From positions 388,151-452,150 of the forward strand of contig NZ_SSCL01000001.1 in assembly GCF_005876955.1 (NCBI RefSeq): DNA of 64,000 nt, read 5' to 3'. Source of the DNA: Sinomonas gamaensis. Its GTDB lineage: Bacteria; Actinomycetota; Actinomycetes; Actinomycetales; Micrococcaceae. The position numbers and the translations under genes are program-made. Positions 34,463 to 42,994 of this stretch are shown in pieces (within the stretch, counting starts at the first letter, position 1; each line of letters opens with the position of its first letter). Below the pieces are notes generated by a model, which did no database searches, was not told where the DNA came from, and saw only the letters and a program-made list of their open reading frames with translations.

Positions 34463-35481
34463 GGCCGGACTGCCTCGACCCCGATTGCCTGGCCGGCGAT
34501 GGCGAAGCCAGCTCGGGAGGCCGAGGTCGCCGACCACTCGTCATCCGTGCAGCCGAGGATCCGCTCGAGAACAGGGGCCGAAGGAAGCGGCCCGTGGTCT
34601 CCGGCGACGACGAGCGTGCAGGCCGCGGCCACATGACCCCTGCGCAGGCTCGCCCTCTGATCCAGACCAAGGAGGACCCCGCTCAAGTAGCCTGCTGCGA
34701 AGGAATCGCCCGCGCCCACGGGCTCGACGACGTCGACCGTGAGGGAAGGCACCTCCCAGCGCTGTCCATCCTTCGTGAGGGCGATGGCGCTCGTCGACTC
34801 ATTCTTGATGACCACCACCTCGGGGTCGGGCAGCAGCGCGCGGATGGCGGCGTCGTCGCCCGTTCCCAGCGCAAGCTCCGCCTCGTCGCGGCCCACAAGC
34901 ACGATGTCAGTTTGATTTGCGAGTTCCCGGAGGATGCCTGGGTCGCGCCCAGCCCAGAGCGACGGGCGCCAGTTGACGTCGAAACTCACCCGCGCGCCGT
35001 GGCGGGGCCGCGAGAGCACAGCCTGCAGGAAGGCGAGGCAGTCGTCCGAGAGCGCGGCCGTGATGCCGCTGAGGTGGATGAGCGATGCCCGGTCGAGCAG
35101 ATTGGCGACGTCGGGGCGGTCCAGGAGCTGCGGTCCCATGGCAGAGGCGGCCGAGCCGCGGCGGTAGTAGAGGACCGAAGCTGCGGACTGGGCTGTGCGG
35201 GGGATCTTGACGTAGAGGCCCGTCGGATGGGCCTCGTCCGTCTCGACTGCCGAGACGTCCACGCCTCGCTGACCGAGCTCGGCGAGGATGCGAGTCCCGA
35301 AACCGTCGCGGCCCACGCGGCTCACCCAGTGCGAGTCGAGTCCCATCGCCGCGAAACCGATGGCAACATTCGACTCCGCGCCGCCGATGCCGACGTTGAG
35401 CACGTTCGCCGCCTCGAGCGGCTGACCCGGTTCGGGGCTCAGCACGGCCATGGTCTCGCCCACGCATACGGCAGTCGGCAT
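34459..35481 (-). CDS. kdgK: 2-keto-3-deoxygluconate kinase (PfkB family)
   Basis: A 340-residue PfkB sugar kinase. The N-terminus AVCVGETMAVLSPEPGQPLE with GGAESNVAIGFAAMGLDSHWVSRVG is typical of KDG kinases, and EPVGAGDSFAAGYLSGVL holds the catalytic aspartate. It would phosphorylate KDG to KDPG, which the divergently encoded aldolase cleaves. Together they form the lower part of hexuronate or gluconate breakdown. The pairing with the aldolase is the main reason for choosing KDG over other PfkB substrates. Confidence 0.87.
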   Translation of the reverse strand: MPTAVCVGETMAVLSPEPGQPLEAANVLNVGIGGAESNVAIGFAAMGLDSHWVSRVGRDGFGTRILAELGQRGVDVSAVETDEAHPTGLYVKIPRTAQSAASVLYYRRGSAASAMGPQLLDRPDVANLLDRASLIHLSGITAALSDDCLAFLQAVLSRPRHGARVSFDVNWRPSLWAGRDPGILRELANQTDIVLVGRDEAELALGTGDDAAIRALLPDPEVVVIKNESTSAIALTKDGQRWEVPSLTVDVVEPVGAGDSFAAGYLSGVLLGLDQRASLRRGHVAAACTLVVAGDHGPLPSAPVLERILGCTDDEWSATSASRAGFAIAGQAIGVEAVRP

Positions 35482-35540
35482 CGGAACTCCACTCCTGTTG
35501 ACGGCGCTTTCCCGGCAATGCTAAACAGGAAGGCGAAAAC

Positions 35541-35568
35541 TTGCAACGCGCGTTGCAAAATATGCAAC
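35541..35568. promoter_or_regulatory. Palindromic operator between kdgK and eda
   Basis: TTGCAACGCGCGTTGCAA at 35541-35558 is a perfect 18-base palindrome, followed by a further half-site TATGCAAC at 35561-35568. It lies in the 117-base divergent gap and is ideally placed to control both arms. The IclR protein encoded in the same operon is the obvious candidate. Confidence 0.75.
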
Positions 35569-35598
35569 GGAGCCCCTGATGAGGGATTCGAAGGGAAG

Positions 35599-36258
35599 AT
35601 GCACGTGACTCAGGAAGAACTCCTCGCCCTGCTCGCCGCGGACCGGACACTCGCCGTCGTCCGCGCGCCCTCGATCCCGGACGCCGCCGAGCTTGCAGCC
35701 GCCCTCGCCGCGGGGGGCATCCGCGCTCTCGAGCTGACCTTCACCACCCCGGATGTGCTCACTCACATTCGCCGGGCGGTGAACACCGCCAGCCAGCACG
35801 GAGCCGCCATCGGCGTGGGCACGGTCCTCACGGCAGACCAGGCCCGCGCGGCCATCGACGCCGGCGCCCAGTTCCTCGTGACGCCGGGGATCCGCCCCGA
35901 GGTCGCTGCGGTCGCGACCGAGGCCGGAGTTCCGATCAGCCTCGGTGCGATGACTCCGTCCGAGGTCGCTCAAGCTCTCGATCTCGGTTCGGAGATCGTC
36001 AAGATCTTCCCGGCCCGTCAGGTTGGCCCCATGTTCCTCAAGGATCTCCACGGACCGTATCCCGGGGTCAAGCTGCTCCCGTCGGGCGGGATCGACGCCT
36101 CCAACGCGCGGTCCTACCTTGACGCCGGGGCGCTCGCGGTGTGCTGCGGCACCTCGGTAGTTCCGCCGGCGGCCGTCCAGGCGGGGGAGTGGGCGTCCAT
36201 CACCTCCCGCGCCTCCGACTTCACGGCGGCGCTCGGAGTGGCCGCTGCGGGTTCCTGA
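35599..36258 (+). CDS. eda: KDPG / 2-keto-4-hydroxyglutarate aldolase
   Basis: A 219-residue class I aldolase splitting 2-keto-3-deoxy-6-phosphogluconate into pyruvate and glyceraldehyde-3-phosphate. ALELTFTTPD contains the conserved acid, GVGTVLTADQARAAIDAGAQFLVTPG follows, and the Schiff-base lysine is in SEIVKIFPARQVG. LLPSGGID binds phosphate. The ATG at 35599 has GAAGGGAAG before it. It is divergent from kdgK and shares the palindromic operator. Confidence 0.94.
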   Translation: MHVTQEELLALLAADRTLAVVRAPSIPDAAELAAALAAGGIRALELTFTTPDVLTHIRRAVNTASQHGAAIGVGTVLTADQARAAIDAGAQFLVTPGIRPEVAAVATEAGVPISLGAMTPSEVAQALDLGSEIVKIFPARQVGPMFLKDLHGPYPGVKLLPSGGIDASNARSYLDAGALAVCCGTSVVPPAAVQAGEWASITSRASDFTAALGVAAAGS

Positions 36259-36314
36259 GCGGAGAGTCTGCGCCAGAAACAGAATCTGCGCCCAGGCTCC
36301 TGCAGGATAGGACC

Positions 36315-36980
36315 ATGAGCGGACGCAGCGAACGCATCTCCATCCCGGCGCCAGAAGGGGACGTCTCCGGCGTCGTGACGCTCGTCGACGGAGCGGACGC
36401 GATGGTGGTCGTGGCGCACGGCGCCGGCGCCGGGATGGACCATCCCTTCATGGTGGGCTTCTGCGACGGACTCGCTGCCGAGGGCCTCTCGACGCTTCGG
36501 TTCAATTTCGCGTACATGGATGCAGGCCGGCGCCTTCCCGACCGCGCACCGAAAGCGCTCCCAGTCTGGTCTGCTGCTGTTGACGAGGCGCGACGGCGGT
36601 CGGACGGGACGCCGATCTGGGCCGCCGGCAAATCCTTCGGCGGCCGGATGGCATCGATGGCCGTCGCCGAGGGCGCCATGGACGTCGCGGGACTGATCTT
36701 CCTCGGGTACCCGCTGCATCCCGCCGGCAAGCCCGAGAAGCTCCGCGACGAGCACCTCTACGGGCTCACGCTTCCCATGCTCTTCCTTCAAGGCACGCGC
36801 GACACGCTGGCCCTGCCTGAGCTGCTCGAGTCCGTCGTGGGCCGGTTGCCCACCGCGACCCTTGCCTGGCAGGACGGTGCCGATCATTCCTTCGGAGTGA
36901 AAGGGGTCAAGCGGACCCCGCACGAGATTGCCGAGTCGTTGGCGGCGCCAGCGGCCGCTTTCGTGCGTTCGGCTGGCTGA
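36315..36980 (+). CDS. Alpha/beta hydrolase family protein (KANL3/Tex30-like)
   Basis: A 221-residue serine hydrolase fold. VVVAHGAGAGMDHPFM forms the oxyanion hole, GKSFGGRMAS is the nucleophile elbow, LFLQGTRDTLA carries the acid aspartate and GADHSFG the catalytic histidine. This small branch lacks a lid domain and its substrate is unknown. The ATG at 36315 has an AGGATAGG site. It is convergent with the SulP gene, separated by 10 bases. Confidence 0.88.
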   Translation: MSGRSERISIPAPEGDVSGVVTLVDGADAMVVVAHGAGAGMDHPFMVGFCDGLAAEGLSTLRFNFAYMDAGRRLPDRAPKALPVWSAAVDEARRRSDGTPIWAAGKSFGGRMASMAVAEGAMDVAGLIFLGYPLHPAGKPEKLRDEHLYGLTLPMLFLQGTRDTLALPELLESVVGRLPTATLAWQDGADHSFGVKGVKRTPHEIAESLAAPAAAFVRSAG

Positions 36981-36990
36981 GGCAACGCCC

Positions 36991-38646
36991 TCACGCTGAA
37001 CTGTCCGAACGAAGCGCGCGCACGGCCGCGCTGACCGTCGGGTAGAAGTGGTGGGGCCCGAACCGCTCCGGTGGCGCGAACCGGAGCAGCCGATCCTTGA
37101 CTGGGCCCTTCAGCTCGGCGAACACGAGTTCGATGCCGCGCGCGGCCAGCCAGTCGTCGAGGAGGATCAGCTCGTCGAGAGCTGTGGTGTCCAGGCCGGT
37201 GACGGGCTCTGCCGCGACGACCACATGGGTGACGGGCCGGTCTGCTCTCTCCACGAGATCCCGAATGAATGCCGAGAACACGGGCCCGTTTGCGAAGAAC
37301 AGGGGCGCGTCGAATCGCGCCAGGATGAGCCCGGGCACGCGCTGCGCCTCCGGATGGCGGGAGATGTCGTGGTAGCCGGGAACGACCGGGAGGTCTCCGA
37401 GCTCTGCCCGGTATGGTCCCCATGCGCGCCGCACGAATTCGAGAAGTGACAGACCCACAGCAACGACGATTCCCTGGAGCACGCCGATCGTCGTGACCCC
37501 AGCGAACGCCGCGAGCATCAGCATCGATTCGCCGCGGCTCATGCGCCAGAGCCTTGCGATCGCGCCGGGGCTGGCGAGCGTCGTCGCCGCAACGACGACG
37601 ACGGTCGCGAGCGTCGCGGTGGGCAGGAACGCGGTGACTCCCGGCACCAGCGCCAGGAACGCGAAGACGAGGACCGCGGCCGTGACGCCCGTCAGCTGCG
37701 TGCGGCCCCCGGCCTCGATGGCCACGGGCGTACGGGAGGAGCTCGCCGAGATAGGGAAGCCGCCGAGCAGGCCGGCGGCGAGATTCGCGGCGCCGAGCGC
37801 AGACAGTTCGCGCGATCCCGACACTCGGCGGCCCTCACGACCCGCGAGACTCTGAGCGAGTACTCCGGTGTCCACGAAGACGATAAGCGCGATGCCCAGC
37901 GCGGGTGCCGCGAGCAGCGCGGCATCTTGTAGAGACAGCCCGCCGAACTCCGGCGCAGGCAGACCGCGGGGGAGTGCCCCCGCCACCGGAACGCGCCCTG
38001 AGAGGCCACTGGCCCAGACGACGAAGACAGAGCCGATCACGGCCACGAAAGCACCGGGAATCCGCGAGTGAAGCACGCGGGACGCCAGGATGACGGCGAG
38101 CGAACCGAGCCCGAAGGCGAACGGCACCCGGTCCACTCCATGGACGACGACGGCGTTGGCAAGCGAGGCAAGCTTTTCCCAGGGCATGTTGCCCGAGACC
38201 TCGACGCCCAGGATCATAGGCAGCTGGCTCGCAATGATCGTTAGTCCGATGCCGGCGAGATACCCGAGGCGTATAGGTCCCGATAGGAGCCCGGTGAGCG
38301 TCCCGAAGCGCAGGAGCGCGCCCAGCAGCAGTGCGATGCCCACGAAGACCGCGAGCAGCCCGGCCAGAGCGAGAGCATGCTGGCTGCCGGCGGACGCGAC
38401 GGGAAGCACCGCCGCCGCGATCATCGGCGCGAGCGCCGAATCGGGACCGAGGATGAGCAAACGGGACGGCCCCACGACCGCATAGACGAGAAGTGGCACC
38501 ACCGTGGCATACAGTCCCGCCACCGGGGGCAGCCCCGCGACCTGCGCATACGCCATCCCCGCAGGTATGAGCAGACCCACGAGGGAAGCCCCCGCGAACA
38601 GATCCTGGCGGAGCCACGAGCGTTCGTAGCCGCGAAGCCACGTCAT
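36991..38646 (-). CDS. SulP family anion transporter with STAS domain
   Basis: A 551-residue SLC26/SulP transporter for sulphate, bicarbonate or related anions. The membrane part begins with LFAGASLVGLLIPAGMAYAQVAGLPPVAGLYATVVP, the family signature. A C-terminal STAS domain from about residue 425 includes LFFANGPVFSAFIRDLVER and GLDTTALDELILLDDWLAARGIELVFAELK. The ATG at 38646 is chosen; the open frame extends upstream into the divergent oxidoreductase gene. Substrate cannot be assigned; no carbonic anhydrase or sulphur genes adjoin. Confidence 0.92.
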   Translation of the reverse strand: MTWLRGYERSWLRQDLFAGASLVGLLIPAGMAYAQVAGLPPVAGLYATVVPLLVYAVVGPSRLLILGPDSALAPMIAAAVLPVASAGSQHALALAGLLAVFVGIALLLGALLRFGTLTGLLSGPIRLGYLAGIGLTIIASQLPMILGVEVSGNMPWEKLASLANAVVVHGVDRVPFAFGLGSLAVILASRVLHSRIPGAFVAVIGSVFVVWASGLSGRVPVAGALPRGLPAPEFGGLSLQDAALLAAPALGIALIVFVDTGVLAQSLAGREGRRVSGSRELSALGAANLAAGLLGGFPISASSSRTPVAIEAGGRTQLTGVTAAVLVFAFLALVPGVTAFLPTATLATVVVVAATTLASPGAIARLWRMSRGESMLMLAAFAGVTTIGVLQGIVVAVGLSLLEFVRRAWGPYRAELGDLPVVPGYHDISRHPEAQRVPGLILARFDAPLFFANGPVFSAFIRDLVERADRPVTHVVVAAEPVTGLDTTALDELILLDDWLAARGIELVFAELKGPVKDRLLRFAPPERFGPHHFYPTVSAAVRALRSDSSA

Positions 38647-38740
38647 GCACCTGATGATCGCGGCTCGGTGCAGCCGGCACCACCTGCCGACGCGTCCCGT
38701 TTCCCAACGCCGTCGGGAGGTCGGGTGCAAGGATGGAGGC

Positions 38741-40192
38741 ATGACAACCGCCGTCGTCGTGGGGAGCGGGCCGAACGGACTCGCCGCCGCCGTCCGGCTC
38801 GCGCAGGCGGGCATCGCCGTCCGCGTGCTTGAGGCCGAGCCGGGCATCGGGGGAGGCGCCCGCTCCGTTCAGCGGCCTGCGCCGGTCGGCCTCGCGGGTC
38901 GGCTCATCTTCGATGAGTGCTCCGCCTTCCACCCCATGGCCGTCGCCTCGCCTTTCCTCGCGAGCCTGGGACTCGAACGGCACGGGCTCCGCTGGAGATG
39001 GCCGGAGGTGCAGCTCGCCCACCCGCTGGACGGGGGCCGGGCCGGGCTGCTGTGGCGCGACGCGGGCAGGACCGCCGAGGGGCTCGGCGACGACGGCAAG
39101 GCCTGGGAGGCGATCGTCGGCGGCATTGCGCGCCGTTTCGAACAGCTCGTCCCGGACATCCTCGGACCGATCCTCCGCGTGCCCCGGCATCCGCTCGCCT
39201 TGGCCCGCTTTGGAGCGCTCGCCGCACTTCCCGCAACCGTGCTCGCGAAGGTCTGGCGGCACGACGAGGCCCGCGCGCTTTTCGGCGGCGTGGCTGCCCA
39301 CTCCTTCGCCTCGCTCGACGCGCCCTTCTCCAGCTCAGTCGGCCTGGTCCTCACCGCGGCTGCGCACGCGGTGGGCTGGCCGGTACCGGAGGGCGGCACC
39401 CAGGCGATTTCCGACGCGCTCGCGGCCAGGCTCCGTGAACTCGGGGGAATCATCGAGACGGGAAAGCGAGTTGAGCGACTCGGCGAGGCGGGAGATCCGG
39501 ACCTGCTTCTCCTCTGCGTCTCGCCGCAGACTGCGGCGACGCTGCTCGACGGAAGGCTGCCGGCCGCCGTCGCACGCTCCTATCGCCGCTATCGCTACGG
39601 GGCCGCGGCCTTCAAAGTCGACTACGCGATTCGGGGCGAAGTTCCCTGGGAGGCGCCCGACGTGCGGCTCGCCGGCACGGTTCACGTCGGCGGCACCCTC
39701 GAGGAGATCGCCCGCGCCGAAGAACAGAACGTGCGCGGCAGCATGCCCGAGCGACCCTTCGTCCTCGTCGGGCAGCAGTTCGCCGCAGATCCGTCCCGCT
39801 CGGCCGACGGCGTCAACCCGCTCTGGGCCTACGCGCATGTTCCACACGGGTACCCCGGCGACGCCACCGAGGCCATCACGGCGCAGATCGAGCGCTTCGC
39901 TCCCGGCTTCAGGGACCGCATTCTCTCGGTGTCTGTGCGATCCGTGGCCGCGCTCGAAGCACACAACGCGAACTATGTGGGCGGTGACATCAGCACCGGA
40001 GCCAACTCCGGCCTCCAGATCGTGTTCCGGCCCCGCGTGACGGCGGACCCGTACGCGACCGGGGTGCCCGGGGTCTTCCTCTGTTCGGCGGCGACCCCGC
40101 CGGGCGGGGGAGTGCACGGCATGGCGGGCTTCCACGCAGCGGAGCGGGCCCTGGCCTACCTCCGCCGCCGCGGAGCATCCCGGCCCGCATAG
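38741..40192 (+). CDS. FAD-dependent oxidoreductase, phytoene-desaturase-like
   Basis: A 483-residue flavoprotein. The N-terminal dinucleotide site is AVVVGSGPNGLAAAVRLAQAG with LEAEPGIGGGARS, and the C-terminal FAD motif is GVFLCSAATPPGGGVHGMAGFHAAERAL. The overall pattern matches the COG1233 branch that includes carotenoid isomerase-like and PYROXD2-like proteins. No carotenoid synthesis genes are nearby, so a carotenoid role is doubtful. The ATG at 38741 has GGAGG very close and AAGGA at better distance. A methyltransferase gene follows after 9 bases. Confidence 0.88.
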   Translation: MTTAVVVGSGPNGLAAAVRLAQAGIAVRVLEAEPGIGGGARSVQRPAPVGLAGRLIFDECSAFHPMAVASPFLASLGLERHGLRWRWPEVQLAHPLDGGRAGLLWRDAGRTAEGLGDDGKAWEAIVGGIARRFEQLVPDILGPILRVPRHPLALARFGALAALPATVLAKVWRHDEARALFGGVAAHSFASLDAPFSSSVGLVLTAAAHAVGWPVPEGGTQAISDALAARLRELGGIIETGKRVERLGEAGDPDLLLLCVSPQTAATLLDGRLPAAVARSYRRYRYGAAAFKVDYAIRGEVPWEAPDVRLAGTVHVGGTLEEIARAEEQNVRGSMPERPFVLVGQQFAADPSRSADGVNPLWAYAHVPHGYPGDATEAITAQIERFAPGFRDRILSVSVRSVAALEAHNANYVGGDISTGANSGLQIVFRPRVTADPYATGVPGVFLCSAATPPGGGVHGMAGFHAAERALAYLRRRGASRPA

Positions 40193-40201
40193 AGTAGTCG
40201 G

Positions 40202-41395
40202 GTGCACGTTGACCCGGCGCAGCCCTTCCCGTACGAGCTCCTGCGCCGCTTTCCCGATGTCGAGGCGCCCAACCTGCAGGCGTGGGATGCCACGGACCGC
40301 CTGCTGGCCGAGCGCGGGCTCGCTGTGGCGGCGTCGCGCTCTCTGGCTGGGGGCGACATCGCCGTCATCGGAGACGGCTACGGCGCCCTCGCGCTGCGCC
40401 TTGCGGCCGCTGGCTTGAGCGGCGTCCGGGTGCATCAGGATCTCGCGACCGGACGGGCCGCCTTCGAGCGCAACGCGGCAACGCTCGGCCTCGCAGGCAC
40501 CCAGCTCCCCAAGGAACTCGGGCCCGATCTTCTGAACGGCGCCCGGCTCGTCCTCCTCCAGCTCCCGCGGGGACTCGCCGAGCTCGAGGAGGTCGCTGAC
40601 GCCATCGCCCGCTGGGCGGCGCCGGACGTCCAGCTGATCGCAGGTGGCCGCGTCAAGCACATGACGCTAGCGATGAATGAGGTCCTGCGCTCGCACTTCG
40701 GCTCGGTGCGGGCCGAGCTTGCGGTCCAGAAGTCGCGGCTGCTGGTCGCCGAGGAGCCGCTGCCGGTCCCCGAGCGTCCGCCGTTCCCGGTGTGCGAAAG
40801 GCACGACGACGTCGGCCTCACCCTGTGTGCGCATGGCGCCGCCTTTGCGGGACCGCGCCTGGACCTCGGGACTCGGTTCCTCCTGGGCTTCGTGGACCGC
40901 ATGCCGGCAGGCAACGCCGTCGACCTCGGATGCGGAACCGGTGCCCTTGCGGCGGCGTACGCGCTCGCGCACCCCACGGCGACGATGGCAGCGACTGATC
41001 GCTCGGCGGCGGCCGTGCGTTCCGCGCGCGCAACCATGGAGGCCAACGGCGTCGCGCCTCGCGTCGCCGTCGAGCACGACGACGCGGCCTCCTCGCGCGC
41101 GGAGGCTTCCGCCGACGTCGTGCTCCTCAACCCGCCGTTCCACCTCGGGGCGAGCGTCCACGCGGGAGCCGCCCTCAAGCTCTTCGACGCTGCGGCCCGC
41201 GTCCTCAGGCCGGGCGGCGAGCTGTGGACCGTCTACAACACCCATCTGGACTACCGGCAGCGGCTGAAGGCCACGGTGGGCCCGACGTCGGTGGAGGGCC
41301 GATCCGGGAAGTTCACCGTGACCCGATCCGTGAGACGCGGCACGGCCGGACTCGGGGATGGACAGGGTAACGTAAGTGAGAGGACAATCACGTAG
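40202..41395 (+). CDS. RsmC/RlmG-like class I methyltransferase
   Basis: A 397-residue protein with two Rossmann-like halves, as in the small- and large-subunit rRNA guanine-N2 methyltransferases RsmC and RlmG. The N-terminal half is a degenerate domain; the C-terminal half has the SAM site VDLGCGTGALAAAYALAHP and the catalytic LLNPPFHLGA. Its start is the GTG at 40202. It probably methylates rRNA, but whether 16S or 23S is open. It may be translated with the preceding oxidoreductase gene. Confidence 0.86.
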   Translation: MHVDPAQPFPYELLRRFPDVEAPNLQAWDATDRLLAERGLAVAASRSLAGGDIAVIGDGYGALALRLAAAGLSGVRVHQDLATGRAAFERNAATLGLAGTQLPKELGPDLLNGARLVLLQLPRGLAELEEVADAIARWAAPDVQLIAGGRVKHMTLAMNEVLRSHFGSVRAELAVQKSRLLVAEEPLPVPERPPFPVCERHDDVGLTLCAHGAAFAGPRLDLGTRFLLGFVDRMPAGNAVDLGCGTGALAAAYALAHPTATMAATDRSAAAVRSARATMEANGVAPRVAVEHDDAASSRAEASADVVLLNPPFHLGASVHAGAALKLFDAAARVLRPGGELWTVYNTHLDYRQRLKATVGPTSVEGRSGKFTVTRSVRRGTAGLGDGQGNVSERTIT

Positions 41396-41411
41396 CAGTC
41401 GAAAGGACCTC

Positions 41412-42674
41412 GTGACGGAGCAGCCACGCCAGCCCGCGCCGCGGCGCGGGACGAATCTGCCGCGCATGGGGGACTTCAATCTGACGGTCATCCTTGACGC
41501 GATCCGCCGTTCCGAGGCCGGACTGAGCCGTGTGGAACTCGCCCAGCTCGTGGGCCTCTCGCCGCAGACGATCTCCAACATCTCCCGCCGGCTGCTCGAC
41601 CAGAAGCTCATCGTCGAGGCCGGAAAAGAGGGGACCGGTCCCGGCAAGCCGCGCACCATCCTTCGGCTGAATCCCAAGGGCATGTACGCGATGGGTGTCC
41701 ACCTGGACCCTGCCCTCATCACGGTCGTGCTCCTGGACCTGGTGGGTTCCGTGGTCGAGAAGAACACCTTCGTCACGCCCCAAAGCCACGATCCGCAGGA
41801 GATCGTCGACGCGATCGCTGAATGTGTCGAGAAGCTGCTCGCGCATTCGGGAGTCGATCGCAGTCTCGTCGCGGGCCTCGGGGTTGCCGCTCCCGGACCG
41901 ATCGACCTCGAGCGCGGGGCAGTGGTGGGCCCGCCTCTTCTGCACGGCTGGGTGGACGTTCCCCTGCAGGACATGGTGCACCGTGCCACGGGACTTCCGA
42001 CGACGGTGGACAAGGACGTCACGGGCGCGGCGGTCGCCGAGATCTGGGCGGGCGGCCCGGGCGGCTCCGGCAGCTTCATCTTCTTCTACCTCGGGACCGG
42101 CCTCGGCTGTGGCCTCGTGCTCAATGGCGAGGTGTACCGCGGCGCTTCCGGCAACGCCGGGGAGATCGGCCACATCATCGTGGACCCGGACGGCCCCGTG
42201 TGCAGCGACGGCTGCGGCATGCGTGGAACGATCGGCACTGTCCTCGAGCCCCAGGTCATCGTGAGCCAGGCCGTCGTGGCCGGGATCCTTCCCGTCCTGC
42301 CGGACAATCCGACCGCGCGGGACTTCCAAGGCGCCTTCGCGCGGCTCTCGGAGCTCGCGGGGGAGGGCGACGAGACCGCGATCTCCATCATGCGTGGGGC
42401 CGCCCGCAGTCTCGCGTGGGGTGTGTCCGTCGTCGGCAATCTCGTGGACGTCGACCGGATGGTGTTCGGCGGGCCTTTCTGGCACCCGGTGGCCGGTTTC
42501 GTGCTGGACGTGCTGCCCGACTTGGTCAACGCCCGCTTGGCCACGCAGGGCATCCACCGCGTCCGCCTCGATGGGACGCGGCTTGGCGAGGACGTCGGCG
42601 CCGTCGGGGCGGCGTGCCTCGTCCTGGAGCGGGCCCTTGCCCCGCGGGCCGAGCGCCTGCTGCTGGAGGGCTGA
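41412..42674 (+). CDS. ROK family transcriptional regulator
   Basis: A 420-residue ROK repressor. A winged helix at the N-terminus (GLSRVELAQLVGLSPQTISNISRRLLDQKLI) precedes a sugar-kinase-like domain with GLGVAAPGPIDLERG, FFYLGTGLGCGLVLNGEVYRG and GNAGEIGHIIVDPDG. The zinc-site cysteines are reduced to CSDGCGM, so the usual CxCGxxGC motif is incomplete. The GTG at 41412 follows GAAAGGA. No sugar genes lie next to it, so its target is likely elsewhere. Confidence 0.9.
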   Translation: MTEQPRQPAPRRGTNLPRMGDFNLTVILDAIRRSEAGLSRVELAQLVGLSPQTISNISRRLLDQKLIVEAGKEGTGPGKPRTILRLNPKGMYAMGVHLDPALITVVLLDLVGSVVEKNTFVTPQSHDPQEIVDAIAECVEKLLAHSGVDRSLVAGLGVAAPGPIDLERGAVVGPPLLHGWVDVPLQDMVHRATGLPTTVDKDVTGAAVAEIWAGGPGGSGSFIFFYLGTGLGCGLVLNGEVYRGASGNAGEIGHIIVDPDGPVCSDGCGMRGTIGTVLEPQVIVSQAVVAGILPVLPDNPTARDFQGAFARLSELAGEGDETAISIMRGAARSLAWGVSVVGNLVDVDRMVFGGPFWHPVAGFVLDVLPDLVNARLATQGIHRVRLDGTRLGEDVGAVGAACLVLERALAPRAERLLLEG

Positions 42675-42994
42675 CTGTTCTGAGGAGGGCGACGGCGCTG
42701 CGCGCCACTTGGCGCGTCACGTGACGTCACCGAACGTCTTCTTCGTAGCATTCGGGGGATTTGGGTGGGATTGGCCGCGATCGCTTGATGCGCGGCTGCG
42801 GCGTCCTTAGTCTCATTACCAAGTTGCTGCTGCAACGTGTCAGCGATCCCCGGTTCGGGGATGTGGGTGCCCCCGTGCGGGCCTGACATTTGCCGCAGGC
42901 AGCCGGTCTCCTGAGACGCCAGCCGCGGCGGCGTTGCTGGACCGGCGTGCCCTGCGTTCCCTGAATAGCCCTCACCGGAATCCAAGGTCTGCAA
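42675..42994 (+). promoter_or_regulatory. Structured leader upstream of metF-metE
   Basis: A 320-base gap with no gene. A compact three-way fold is visible: GTGTCAG (42837-42843) pairs with CTGACAT (42883-42889) around two hairpins, ATCCCCG/CGGGGAT (42846-42862) and GCCC/GGGC (42869-42882). A competing stem TGCGG/CCGCA (42876-42880 with 42893-42897) would disrupt it. It matches no SAM, SAH or cobalamin riboswitch consensus that I know. Its position ahead of methionine genes suggests a metabolite- or translation-sensing leader. Confidence 0.45.

Noticed and set aside
42900-42920. A cobalamin-riboswitch B12 box in the metF leader
   Set aside because: A GGTCTCCTG stretch resembles the complement of the box, but it is on the wrong strand and in the wrong order for either neighbouring gene.
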